Origin: Candidatus Dormiibacterota bacterium
GTDB lineage: Bacteria; Chloroflexota; Dormibacteria; UBA8260; Bog-877
DNA length: 9,852 bases
Direction: 5' to 3'
Assembly (NCBI GenBank): GCA_003133485.1
Contig: PKXR01000154.1
Location: 1-9,852 of the forward strand
Made by a program: the position numbers and the translations under genes. The notes beneath the pieces are model-generated. The model saw only the letters and a list, made by a program, of their open reading frames with translations. It searched no databases and had not been told where the DNA came from. Below, one piece after another: positions 1-5,286 of this stretch. Every line of letters starts with the position of its first letter. The first letter of the stretch is position 1.

Positions 1-422
1 ACTACATGACCAAGCCGTTCGGGCTGAACGAGTTCATGGCCCGGGTGGAGGCCCTCTTGCGGCGCTCGGAGCGGCCCAAGCGCGAAGGCACCGCCAGCGA
101 GCGGCTGCAGGTGGGAGGGTTCGTGCTGGACGCGGCCTCACGCCGGGTGACGATGGACGACACCGACGTCAAGATGAGCCCACGCGAGTTCAACTTGCTC
201 TTCTACCTGCTGGAGCACGCCGGCAAGGTGCACAGCCGCGAGGCGCTGCTGCGCTCGGTGTGGGGCGCAGACTTCCACGGCGACAACAAGACGGTGGCCG
301 TCCACATCCGCTGGCTGCGCGAGAAGTTCGAGGCCTTCCCCACGATGCCCTTCCGGATCAGCACCGTCTTCGGAGTCGGATATCGAATCGACCTGGCGCC
401 GGGGATCAAGGTCGAGAGGTGA
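1..422 (+). CDS. OmpR/PhoB-family response regulator, C-terminal part (5' end outside window)
   Basis: This is the end of a two-component response regulator that binds DNA as a winged helix. The frame is open from base 3 and begins with YMTKPF, the conserved receiver-domain segment containing the lysine that follows the last beta strand. The phospho-accepting aspartate and the rest of the receiver therefore lie upstream of the window. After a short linker, a Trans_Reg_C winged helix spans roughly fragment residues 34-132. It shows the typical MSPREFNLLFYLLEHAG segment, the recognition-helix region NKTVAVHIRWLREKFE and the terminal wing GVGYRID. The ATG at base 6 is internal to the receiver and is not the start. 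The stop TGA overlaps the GTG start of the ABC ATPase by 4 nt, so regulator and exporter are probably co-translated, and the regulator likely controls its own operon. The partner kinase is not visible and may lie upstream. Family assignment is firm; the signal sensed is unknown. Confidence 0.93.
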   Translation, partial: YMTKPFGLNEFMARVEALLRRSERPKREGTASERLQVGGFVLDAASRRVTMDDTDVKMSPREFNLLFYLLEHAGKVHSREALLRSVWGADFHGDNKTVAVHIRWLREKFEAFPTMPFRISTVFGVGYRIDLAPGIKVER

Positions 423-1345
423 CTGGGACTCCGGCAATCTCCATCGCTGGGATGCGCAAGTCCTACGGCAACCTGGTCGCGGTCGAGGGCCTCGACCTCG
501 AAATCGCATCTGGTGAGCTGGTGGCGATCCTCGGCCCCAACGGAGCGGGCAAGACGACAACCGTGGAGATCCTCGAGGGTTACCGGCGCCCTGACCAAGG
601 CCAGGTGTCGGTGCTAGGGCTGGACCCGGCTCGGGACGGCCGCCAACTGCGCCCCTTAGTAGGGCTGATGCTGCAGGACGGCGGGATCTACCCCACCCTC
701 AAGGTGCGGGAGTCAGTGGTTCTCTTCGCCAGCTTCTTTCTCGACCCGTCGGACCCCGGGGAGCTGTTGGAGCGCGTCGGTCTCACCGAGCGAGCGGGGA
801 CCCGCTTCCGCCAGCTCTCAGGCGGCGAGAAGCAGCGGCTGTCGCTGGCCCTGGCCCTGGTGGGCCGGCCCCAGGTGCTATTCCTGGACGAACCCACGGC
901 CGGCATGGACCCCCGGGCCCGGCTGCTCACCTGGGAGATCGTGGAGGAGGCCAAGCGTGCCGGAGCCACCGTCGTCCTCACCACCCACTCAATGGAGGAG
1001 GCGGAGCGGCTGGCGGACCGGGTGGCGATCCTCAACCAGGGCGCCCTGATCGCCTTCGACTCACCGGCGCGCCTCCGGAGCCAGAGCGATTCTGATCTGC
1101 TCCATCTTGAGTTGGAATTCGACCTACCGCTGGAGCTGCTCGAAGCGCTCCAGGGTCTGGCCACGGTTGAGAGCCTCATCGCCTTGGGAAACGGGAGCTA
1201 TGACCTCCGCTCGGCGGCCCCTCGCGAGGCCGCGGCTGCGGTCACCCAGTTGCTGCGGTCCCAGGGTCCCCAGATCCAACTGCTCCAGCTCGGCCGGGCC
1301 TCGCTGGAGGAGATCTTCTTGCGGCTCACAGAGCGCAGCGATTGA
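419..1345 (+). CDS. ABC transporter ATP-binding protein (DrrA-like, ABC-2 export type)
   Basis: This is the nucleotide-binding subunit of an ABC-2 exporter. It hydrolyses ATP at the cytoplasmic face to drive the permease encoded next. Numbered from the GTG at 419, the 308-residue protein shows an A-loop tyrosine (Tyr16), Walker A GPNGAGKTT (39-47), Q-loop Gln86, signature LSGGEKQRLSLA (133-144), Walker B VLFLDEP with catalytic Glu158, D-loop GMDP and H-loop His190 in TTHSMEEAE. The C-terminal 90 or so residues resemble the accessory domain of DrrA/CcmA-type ATPases and end in LEEIFLRLTERSD. I chose GTG 419 because it overlaps the regulator stop as GTGA, an AAGG lies 7 nt upstream, and the protein fold begins a few codons later. 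A longer open frame upstream (from 260) overlaps the regulator and has no family features. The stop overlaps the permease start by 4 nt. The substrate (drug, lipid or other) cannot be told from the sequence. Confidence 0.95.
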   Translation: MTGTPAISIAGMRKSYGNLVAVEGLDLEIASGELVAILGPNGAGKTTTVEILEGYRRPDQGQVSVLGLDPARDGRQLRPLVGLMLQDGGIYPTLKVRESVVLFASFFLDPSDPGELLERVGLTERAGTRFRQLSGGEKQRLSLALALVGRPQVLFLDEPTAGMDPRARLLTWEIVEEAKRAGATVVLTTHSMEEAERLADRVAILNQGALIAFDSPARLRSQSDSDLLHLELEFDLPLELLEALQGLATVESLIALGNGSYDLRSAAPREAAAAVTQLLRSQGPQIQLLQLGRASLEEIFLRLTERSD

Positions 1346-2121
1346 GCGGGTCGGCGCTCTTCCCGGAAGGCCGGGCGGCACCAAGGGCTGCCCCCTGGAC
1401 ATCCGCGTTCCTGGCTCAATTCAAAGTCGAGCTGAAGCTGATGTTGCGCCAAGGCGAGAACCTGCTGGTGATCCTGATCCTGCCCATCCTGCTCTTGGTG
1501 CTGTTCACCAGCGCCCGGATCTTCCCCGCTGGTTCGGTGAAGCCGGTCGAGTTCCTGCTGCCCGGGATCCTGACCCTGGCGGTTATGTCGACCGGGATGG
1601 TGACCCTGGGGATCTCTACCGCCTATCAGCGCTACTACCGGGTCCTCAAGCGGCTCGGCGGGTCCCCGCTGCCCCGCAGCGCGCTGGCGGCGGCCAAGGC
1701 GGCCACGGTGCTGGTCGTGGAGGTGGTCCAGGTAGTGCTGCTGGTGGCGATCGCCCACTTCGGTCTCGGATGGTCCACCCACGGATCGCTCGGGCTGGCG
1801 GTGCTGATCCTGTTGGTGGGGGCGGTCGGCTTCGCCGGGTTCGGACTGACGCTGGCCGGTGCGGTGCGTGCGGAGCTCACCCTGGGCGGCGCCAATGGGC
1901 TCTACATCCTTTTCTTGATCCTCGGCGGGGTGGTGCTGCCCGTCAGCCATCTCCCTTCCATCGTCCAACCGCTCGCCCATGTTCTCCCGGCTACCGCCCT
2001 AAGCTCTTCGCTTCGGGCCGTCCTGGAGGGAGCAGCTCCCTCGGCCGGAAATCTCGCCCTGCTGGGCGGGTGGACGGCAGCGGCCGCGCTCGGCGCGGGC
2101 CTCTGGTTCCGCTGGGAGTAA
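1342..2121 (+). CDS. ABC-2 type transporter permease
   Basis: This is the membrane subunit pairing with the preceding ATPase. The 259-residue protein has a short cytoplasmic N-terminus with an amphipathic-looking segment (FLAQFKVELKLMLRQ, about 23-37). It then has about six predicted transmembrane helices near residues 41-59, 71-93, 121-140, 149-173, 185-203 and 236-256, the standard layout of DrrB/ABC2_membrane permeases. The segment STAYQRYYRVLKRLGGSPLP (92-111) between helices 2 and 3 matches the conserved cytoplasmic loop of this family, and GGVVLPVSHLP after helix 5 is also typical. The start is a TTG at 1342 that overlaps the ATPase stop as TTGA. There is little Shine-Dalgarno sequence, so translation probably relies on coupling. 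The next in-frame ATG (1441) would delete the N-terminal region. Exporter of unknown substrate; the family call is secure. Confidence 0.93.
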   Translation: MSGSALFPEGRAAPRAAPWTSAFLAQFKVELKLMLRQGENLLVILILPILLLVLFTSARIFPAGSVKPVEFLLPGILTLAVMSTGMVTLGISTAYQRYYRVLKRLGGSPLPRSALAAAKAATVLVVEVVQVVLLVAIAHFGLGWSTHGSLGLAVLILLVGAVGFAGFGLTLAGAVRAELTLGGANGLYILFLILGGVVLPVSHLPSIVQPLAHVLPATALSSSLRAVLEGAAPSAGNLALLGGWTAAAALGAGLWFRWE

Positions 2122-2149
2122 GGAGCGCCTGATTTGGGCATGCTAATGA

Positions 2150-2166
2150 GGGAGCGATGCGCTCCC
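2150..2166. repeat. Perfect 7-bp inverted repeat between permease and msrA
   Basis: GGGAGCG (2150-2156) and CGCTCCC (2160-2166) form a perfect 7-bp stem around a 3-nt ATG loop, 28 bases after the permease stop. No T-run follows, so it is either a factor-assisted terminator for the exporter operon or a 17-bp palindromic operator in front of msrA. The sequence alone does not decide between these. Confidence 0.5.
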
Positions 2167-2209
2167 GATGGTACCGTTTGACGTCCAATTCAGCAGAGGC
2201 GGGATGGTG

Positions 2210-2887
2210 ATGAACTTCTTTAGCTCCAAGCCGACGATGTCGCCGGTTTCCCGGACCCTGCCCGGGCGCACGTCTCAAATGGAAATGAGCGCCGTACACA
2301 CGGTCCTCGGCACCAACCTCAAACCACCATTCCCGGAGGGCCTAGAGCGGGCCGTGGTGGGCCTGGGCTGCTTCTGGGGAGCGGAGCGAGACTTCTGGCG
2401 GCTGGACGGGGTTTACACCACAGCTGCCGGCTACAGCGGGGGCCTGACCCCCAATCCCACCTACGAAGAGGTGTGCTCCGGCCGGACCGGCCACGCCGAA
2501 GTGGTGCTGGTGGTCTTCGACCCGGCCAAGCTCTCGTACCAGCAGTTGCTCAAGACCTTCTGGGAGAGCCACGATCCCACCCAGGGCATGCGCCAAGGAA
2601 ATGACGTCGGATCCCAGTACCGATCGGCGATCTACTTCACCAGCGAGGAGCAGCGCCAGACTGCTGAGGCCTCCAAGGTGCAGTACCAGAAGGCCCTCAC
2701 TTCGGCCGGCTTGGGCTCGATCACCACCGAGATCGTGGTCGCGGGTCCCTTCTACTACGCCGAGAAGTATCACCAGCAGTACCTGGACAAGAACAAGAAC
2801 GGGTACTGCGGAGTCGGTGGGACCGGAGTCAGTTGGCCCCATCGGGGTGCTCTCCGCCTCCTAACTGCGGTCACCCTAGCTCGGTAG
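2210..2887 (+). CDS. msrA: Peptide methionine (S)-S-oxide reductase MsrA, probable C-terminal frameshift
   Basis: MsrA reduces the S-epimer of methionine sulfoxide, free or in proteins, and is recycled by thioredoxin. The protein is of the long type with an N-terminal extension (LPGR motif, about residues 17-20). Numbered from 2210, catalytic Cys54 lies in [10 protein letters not shown], followed by [37 protein letters not shown], the [12 protein letters not shown] segment and resolving Cys200 in NGYCG. I prefer the ATG at 2210 because AGAGG (2195-2199) lies 10 nt upstream and MNFFSSKPT resembles the usual N-terminus; GTG 2207, ATG 2204 and ATG 2168 are alternatives. Oddity: after GGTGVS the frame reads [17 protein letters not shown] to the stop at 2887. 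Removing one G at 2835/2836 restores CPIGVLSAS with a stop at 2864, which looks like the usual family ending and supplies the missing C-terminal cysteine. This may be a sequencing indel or a real mutation. Confidence 0.93.
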   Translation: MNFFSSKPTMSPVSRTLPGRTSQMEMSAVHTVLGTNLKPPFPEGLERAVVGLGCFWGAERDFWRLDGVYTTAAGYSGGLTPNPTYEEVCSGRTGHAEVVLVVFDPAKLSYQQLLKTFWESHDPTQGMRQGNDVGSQYRSAIYFTSEEQRQTAEASKVQYQKALTSAGLGSITTEIVVAGPFYYAEKYHQQYLDKNKNGYCGVGGTGVSWPHRGALRLLTAVTLAR

Positions 2888-2902
2888 AAGCCCCGGCATA
2901 GG

Positions 2903-2917
2903 GCCTCCCGGCGAGGC
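2903..2917. terminator. Weak hairpin after msrA
   Basis: GCCTC (2903-2907) and GAGGC (2913-2917) form a perfect 5-bp stem with a 5-nt loop, 16 bases after the msrA stop. There is no T-run. It is a possible factor-dependent or weak terminator for msrA. Confidence 0.25.
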
Positions 2918-3085
2918 AGCTGAGGCCGGCGATGTTGGGCCACCGCGGCGCGACGATCGTCCCGGCCACTGACGGGATCGAATTAGCCTCTGTGTGCGAC
3001 CCAGTTGTCTTGACGAGACCTCGCTCGAGCGCAGCGGCGAGGCGGTGGCGAAGTCGGACGGTTCACCAAGATTCAGACTTAGATG

Positions 3086-3301
3086 CACCCACTCCAGCAT
3101 GCTGCCCGTGAGCGCCGCTCCGTCACCGGTGAGGCCCACAACAAACATCAGTAATCCCGTAATAAATATGGCTTTTCTACCCAATATGGCAAGCTGGCGT
3201 CCCGTCGGTAACTGGAAAATCAGGCCGCCATCGATGCATCGGTTGAACCTCCAGGGACCAGTGGTCAATGCGGTGTTTAGTCCGCAGAAAATAAGGACCG
3301 T
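3086..3301 (-). pseudogene. Decayed fragment of an MFS (DHA2-like) transporter
   Basis: The minus strand reads [12 protein letters not shown] near 3301-3266, then QLPTGRQLAILGRKAIFITG and LLMFVVGLTGDGAAL at about 3211-3107. The core resembles MFS motif A (G-R-x-A-D-x-x-G-R-K/R-x-x-F) between the second and third transmembrane helices, with the usual aspartate lost (QLAILGRK). The LNTAL segment resembles the VNVAL of the first helix in DHA2-type drug exporters, but it lies too close to motif A, as if the material between has been deleted. No start codon with a ribosome binding site and no following helices are seen. I read it as a relic; a chance resemblance of a hydrophobic frame is the alternative. 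Confidence 0.35.
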
Positions 3302-3304
3302 TCG

Positions 3305-3331
3305 GTCACCGCGACGGTGACACCGGTGACA
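3305..3331. repeat. Palindrome plus extra half-site (CGGTGAC cluster)
   Basis: GTCACCG (3305-3311), CGA (3312-3314) and CGGTGAC (3315-3321) form a perfect 7-bp inverted repeat with a 3-nt centre. A further copy of the half-site, CGGTGACA, lies at 3324-3331, exactly 9 bp after the copy at 3315-3322. The layout resembles a repressor operator. It lies at the 5' side of the MFS-like relic, where its operator would be expected. Confidence 0.45.
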
Positions 3332-3360
3332 ACCGGGGCCGCCGATCGCGCCGCTGCGTG

Positions 3361-3394
3361 CAGTGAAAACCCCCTGAAATGTGGCCACTTGAAG
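3361..3394. mobile_element. Possible remnant end of an IS21-family insertion sequence
   Basis: The stretch contains AGTGAAAACCCCCTGAAAT followed by GTGGCCACTTGAAG. From memory, repeated TGAAA...CCCC and GTGGCCA(C/G)TTGAA units are typical of the multiple terminal repeats of actinobacterial IS21-family elements. No istA or istB gene remains nearby and I could not align it to a known element, so this is a tentative relic. Confidence 0.3.
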
Positions 3395-3569
3395 CGGTTG
3401 ACGGCCGCGCCAAATCGGCCCCGACCAGTTATCTATCTGGTCCACGGTCGGCCCCCTCCCGGCGCAAGTGCGATTTTCGCCATGGCCGGGCCAGAGCCCG
3501 CCCTGACGGGGCGTCGGCCGCTCACCCGTGCCGGGATAGACTGGGGCTTCGGGGTGGTACGCGGAACCG

Positions 3570-3575
3570 AGGAGG
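3570..3575 (+). promoter_or_regulatory. Strong Shine-Dalgarno fixing the TTG start of the aldo/keto reductase
   Basis: AGGAGG lies 5 nt upstream of the TTG at 3581. It supports that codon over upstream in-frame starts, whose encoded sequence has no aldo/keto reductase features. A weak -10-like TAGACT lies at 3537-3542, without a recognisable -35. Confidence 0.75.
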
Positions 3576-3580
3576 CTGAT

Positions 3581-4564
3581 TTGGAACAGCGGAGCTTAGG
3601 CAGTCAGGGCCTGGTGGTGACGGAACTCGGACTGGGATGCATGGGCATGTCGGAGTTCTACGGCCCCACCAACGATGAGGAGTCGCTCGCCACCATCCAT
3701 CGAGCGTTGGATCTGGGGATCGCCTTTCTCGACACCGCTGACATGTACGGCCCCTTCCACAATGAACGCTTGGTCGGCAGGGCCATCGAGGGCCGTCGCG
3801 ACCAGGTGGTGGTGGCCACCAAGTTCGGCAACCAGCGCCGAGAGGACGGCTCCTGGGTGGGGATCAACGGACGTCCAGAATACGTCCGCGAAGCCTGCGA
3901 CGCCTCACTGTCCCGGCTACAAATCGACTACATCGACCTCTACTACCAGCATCGGGTGGACACCAACGTGCCCATCGAGGAGACGGTTGGCGCAATGTCC
4001 GAGCTGGTCGACCAGGGGAAGGTTCGGTACCTGGGCCTCTCTGAGGCAGCTGCGGAGACGGTACGGCGCGCCCATGCAGTTCACCCCATCAGCGCCCTGC
4101 AGACCGAGTTTTCGTTGTTCAGCCGCGAGCCGGAGAGCGAGCTACTGCCGACCCTCCGAGAGCTGGGGGTGGGGTTCGTCGCCTACAGCCCCCTCGGCAG
4201 AGGACTGCTGGCTGCCAAGCCCGCCTCACTGGAGGAGCTTGGCGAGGGCGACTTCCGAGTGGAGCGATATCCCCGATTCATGGGGGAAAATCGGGAACAC
4301 AACTTGAAGTTGGCCGGCCGGGTTCGCGAGATCGCCGAGGCCAAGGGGGCGACCCCGGCCCAGCTGGCCCTGGCCTGGGTCCTCCACCAGGGCCAGGACA
4401 TCGTGCCCATTCCAGGCACCAAGCGGATTCGCTATCTGGAGGAGAACGCCGCCTCCGTGGAGCTGGAATTGGACCCAGAAACCCTGCAGGAGTTGGACGA
4501 GGCGCTCCCGGTGGGAGCGGTGCAGGGGGACCGCTACTCGGACATGACCCGGGTCAACCTGTAG
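3581..4564 (+). CDS. Aldo/keto reductase (YakC/AKR13-like, NADPH-dependent)
   Basis: This is a cytosolic (alpha/beta)8-barrel oxidoreductase reducing aldehydes or ketones with NADPH. The 327-residue protein (TTG start) begins with the family N-terminus [21 protein letters not shown]. The catalytic tetrad is intact: Asp51 and Tyr56 in FLDTADMYG, Lys81 in ATKFG and His124 in YYQHRVD. Later landmarks are [31 protein letters not shown] and the cofactor-binding IPGTKR segment, followed by the closing [19 protein letters not shown]. Length and motif order match the full family. The same frame stays open upstream to 3317, but that sequence is unlike any reductase N-terminus, and AGGAGG at 3570 points to 3581. 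It appears monocistronic, with scar DNA before it and a large hairpin after its stop. The physiological substrate cannot be deduced; such enzymes often detoxify reactive carbonyls or act in secondary metabolism. Confidence 0.93.
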   Translation: MEQRSLGSQGLVVTELGLGCMGMSEFYGPTNDEESLATIHRALDLGIAFLDTADMYGPFHNERLVGRAIEGRRDQVVVATKFGNQRREDGSWVGINGRPEYVREACDASLSRLQIDYIDLYYQHRVDTNVPIEETVGAMSELVDQGKVRYLGLSEAAAETVRRAHAVHPISALQTEFSLFSREPESELLPTLRELGVGFVAYSPLGRGLLAAKPASLEELGEGDFRVERYPRFMGENREHNLKLAGRVREIAEAKGATPAQLALAWVLHQGQDIVPIPGTKRIRYLEENAASVELELDPETLQELDEALPVGAVQGDRYSDMTRVNL

Positions 4565-4585
4565 GGCCAGACTCCGTGACCCCGC

Positions 4586-4635
4586 CGAACCCCAATCGGA
4601 TGGCGCCGAACGGGGCTCCCACCGGTTGGGGTTTG
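4586..4635. terminator. Long hairpin downstream of the aldo/keto reductase
   Basis: AACCCCAATCGG (4588-4599) pairs with CCGGTTGGGGTT (4622-4633) over 12 bp with one G-T wobble. The stem can be extended by two more pairs at the outer edge (4586-4587 with 4634-4635). The loop is 22 nt. It starts about 20 bases after the reductase stop and is probably a terminator. The T-run is only three bases, so factor assistance or an mRNA-stability role is possible. Confidence 0.5.
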
Positions 4636-4723
4636 AGTCGGCCTACGGCCCCATCCCTCCAGTTCTCCTCCCCGCTGCGGGCCACAAGCGGGGCCAAGGC
4701 TGGTTCCGTAGCACAAGATGAGG

Positions 4724-4731
4724 TATACAAT
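4724..4731 (+). promoter_or_regulatory. Candidate -10 region of the nrdR promoter
   Basis: TATACAAT contains TACAAT (4726-4731), a good -10 match, in otherwise GC-rich DNA. No clear -35 lies 16-18 bp upstream (GTTCCG/TTCCGT only). If used, transcription would start near 4738 and the leader to nrdR would be about 48 nt, including the 4741-4758 hairpin. Confidence 0.35.
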
Positions 4732-4740
4732 GACTCTGCG

Positions 4741-4758
4741 ACCCCTATATTTCGGGGT
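4741..4758. promoter_or_regulatory. Palindrome with AT-rich core upstream of nrdR (possible NrdR box or leader hairpin)
   Basis: ACCCC (4741-4745) and GGGGT (4754-4758) flank an AT-rich TATATTTC core, 27 bases upstream of the nrdR start. NrdR binds pairs of about 16-bp palindromic boxes with AT-rich centres, so this may be an autoregulatory site. A second box one spacing upstream (around 4711-4726, starting GCACAAGAT) is only vaguely similar. A simple leader hairpin is equally possible. Confidence 0.3.
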
Positions 4759-4776
4759 TCTTGCGACGGCCGAACT

Positions 4777-4780
4777 GGAG
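4777..4780 (+). promoter_or_regulatory. Ribosome binding site supporting the TTG start of nrdR
   Basis: GGAG lies 5 nt upstream of TTG 4786. The protein then begins (M)RCPYC, exactly as NrdR proteins normally begin (MRCPxC). The longer open frame upstream adds unrelated residues and is not needed. Confidence 0.7.
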
Positions 4781-4785
4781 CATCC

Positions 4786-5286
4786 TTGCGCTGCCCATAC
4801 TGCAATCACAACGACCTCCGAGTAGTCGACTCCCGAGACTCCGAGACCGGTGAGGCGATCCGGAGGCGCCGCGCCTGCAATAGCTGCGGCAAGCGCTTCA
4901 CCACCTATGAACGGATCGAGTCGATCCCTTTCTACATCGTCAAGAAGGATGGCCGGCGCGAAGACTTCGACCGGGCCAAGCTGTTCCAGGGTCTGATGAA
5001 CGCCTGCAAGAAGCGGGACATCTCCCCGACCGTGATCTCCCAGATGGTCGAGGAGATTGAGGCGGAGCTGCGCGGCCGGGGACAGTCGGAGCTTCCCAGT
5101 GTCGAAGTGGGGGAGTTGGTGATGGAGCACCTGCGCAAGCTAGACGACGTCGCCTACGTGCGCTTCGCGTCGGTGTATCGCTCGTTCCGGGACGTCTCAG
5201 AGGTCCGCAATGAGATCGACCATCTGCTCTCGGACGCTCCGGAGGGGGCCCCTCCCAAGCGGACCCGGCGGGCGCTCCTCCACTGA
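4786..5286 (+). CDS. nrdR: Transcriptional repressor NrdR
   Basis: NrdR senses (d)ATP/ATP and represses ribonucleotide reductase genes by binding paired NrdR boxes. The 166-residue protein begins with a zinc ribbon whose four ligands are Cys3, Cys6, Cys31 and Cys34 (RCPYC...RACNSCGKRFTTYER), including the typical VVDSRDSETGEAIRRRR stretch. The ATP-cone follows from about residue 46 to 136: VKKDGRREDFDRAKLFQGL, EEIEAELRGRG, VGELVMEHLRKLDDVAYVRFASVYR. A basic C-terminal tail (PPKRTRRALLH) ends the protein. The length is normal for the family. The start is TTG, set by GGAG at 4777 and by the RCPYC alignment. The stop overlaps the next gene as CTGA. No ribonucleotide reductase gene lies in the window, so the regulated operon must be elsewhere. 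Assignment is very secure. Confidence 0.97.
   Translation: MRCPYCNHNDLRVVDSRDSETGEAIRRRRACNSCGKRFTTYERIESIPFYIVKKDGRREDFDRAKLFQGLMNACKKRDISPTVISQMVEEIEAELRGRGQSELPSVEVGELVMEHLRKLDDVAYVRFASVYRSFRDVSEVRNEIDHLLSDAPEGAPPKRTRRALLH

Larger units (their letters stand above)
2888..3580. other. Gene-poor scar region of about 690 bases
   Basis: No intact gene is supported here. The stretch around 3130-3310 is visibly richer in A+T (for example the AATAAATATGG-type sequence near 3160-3172) than the flanking coding DNA. Inside the region I see a decayed MFS-like fragment on the minus strand, a palindrome with an additional half-site, a sequence resembling an IS21-family end, and several short inverted repeats: a CCTCGC/GCGAGG pair at 3019-3042 that encloses the 10-bp palindrome CGCTCGAGCG at 3022-3031, and GACCAG/CTGGTC at 3423-3442. 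Long open frames exist on both strands, but they lack family signatures over most of their length and probably reflect base composition. The region looks like a degraded insertion between msrA and the aldo/keto reductase gene. Confidence 0.6.

Noticed and set aside
260..418. N-terminal extension of the ABC ATPase frame upstream of 419
   Set aside because: It overlaps the response regulator completely and reads as low-complexity Arg/Gly/Pro. The ATPase fold starts right after GTG 419.
1107..2132. 341-codon plus-strand frame overlapping the ABC ATPase and permease
   Set aside because: Arg/Gly/Pro-rich shadow of the real genes in another frame, as is common in GC-rich DNA.
2178..2206. TTGACG as the -35 box of an msrA promoter
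   Set aside because: The matching -10 position falls on GGGATG at the msrA start, leaving no leader and no -10 sequence.
2994..3320. Plus-strand open frame of 108 codons in the gap
   Set aside because: No family features, no ribosome binding site, and it is antisense to the MFS-like fragment.
3398..3436. TTGACG with TATCTA as a promoter for the aldo/keto reductase
   Set aside because: The spacing is 26 bp, too long for a sigma-70-type promoter.
3317..3580. 88-codon N-terminal extension of the aldo/keto reductase
   Set aside because: The sequence is not reductase-like, includes the IS-like stretch, and a strong AGGAGG points to TTG 3581.
4576..4785. Extension of nrdR upstream of the TTG
   Set aside because: It translates the hairpin and leader region. 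NrdR proteins begin at the RCPYC zinc ribbon, and GGAG supports TTG 4786.
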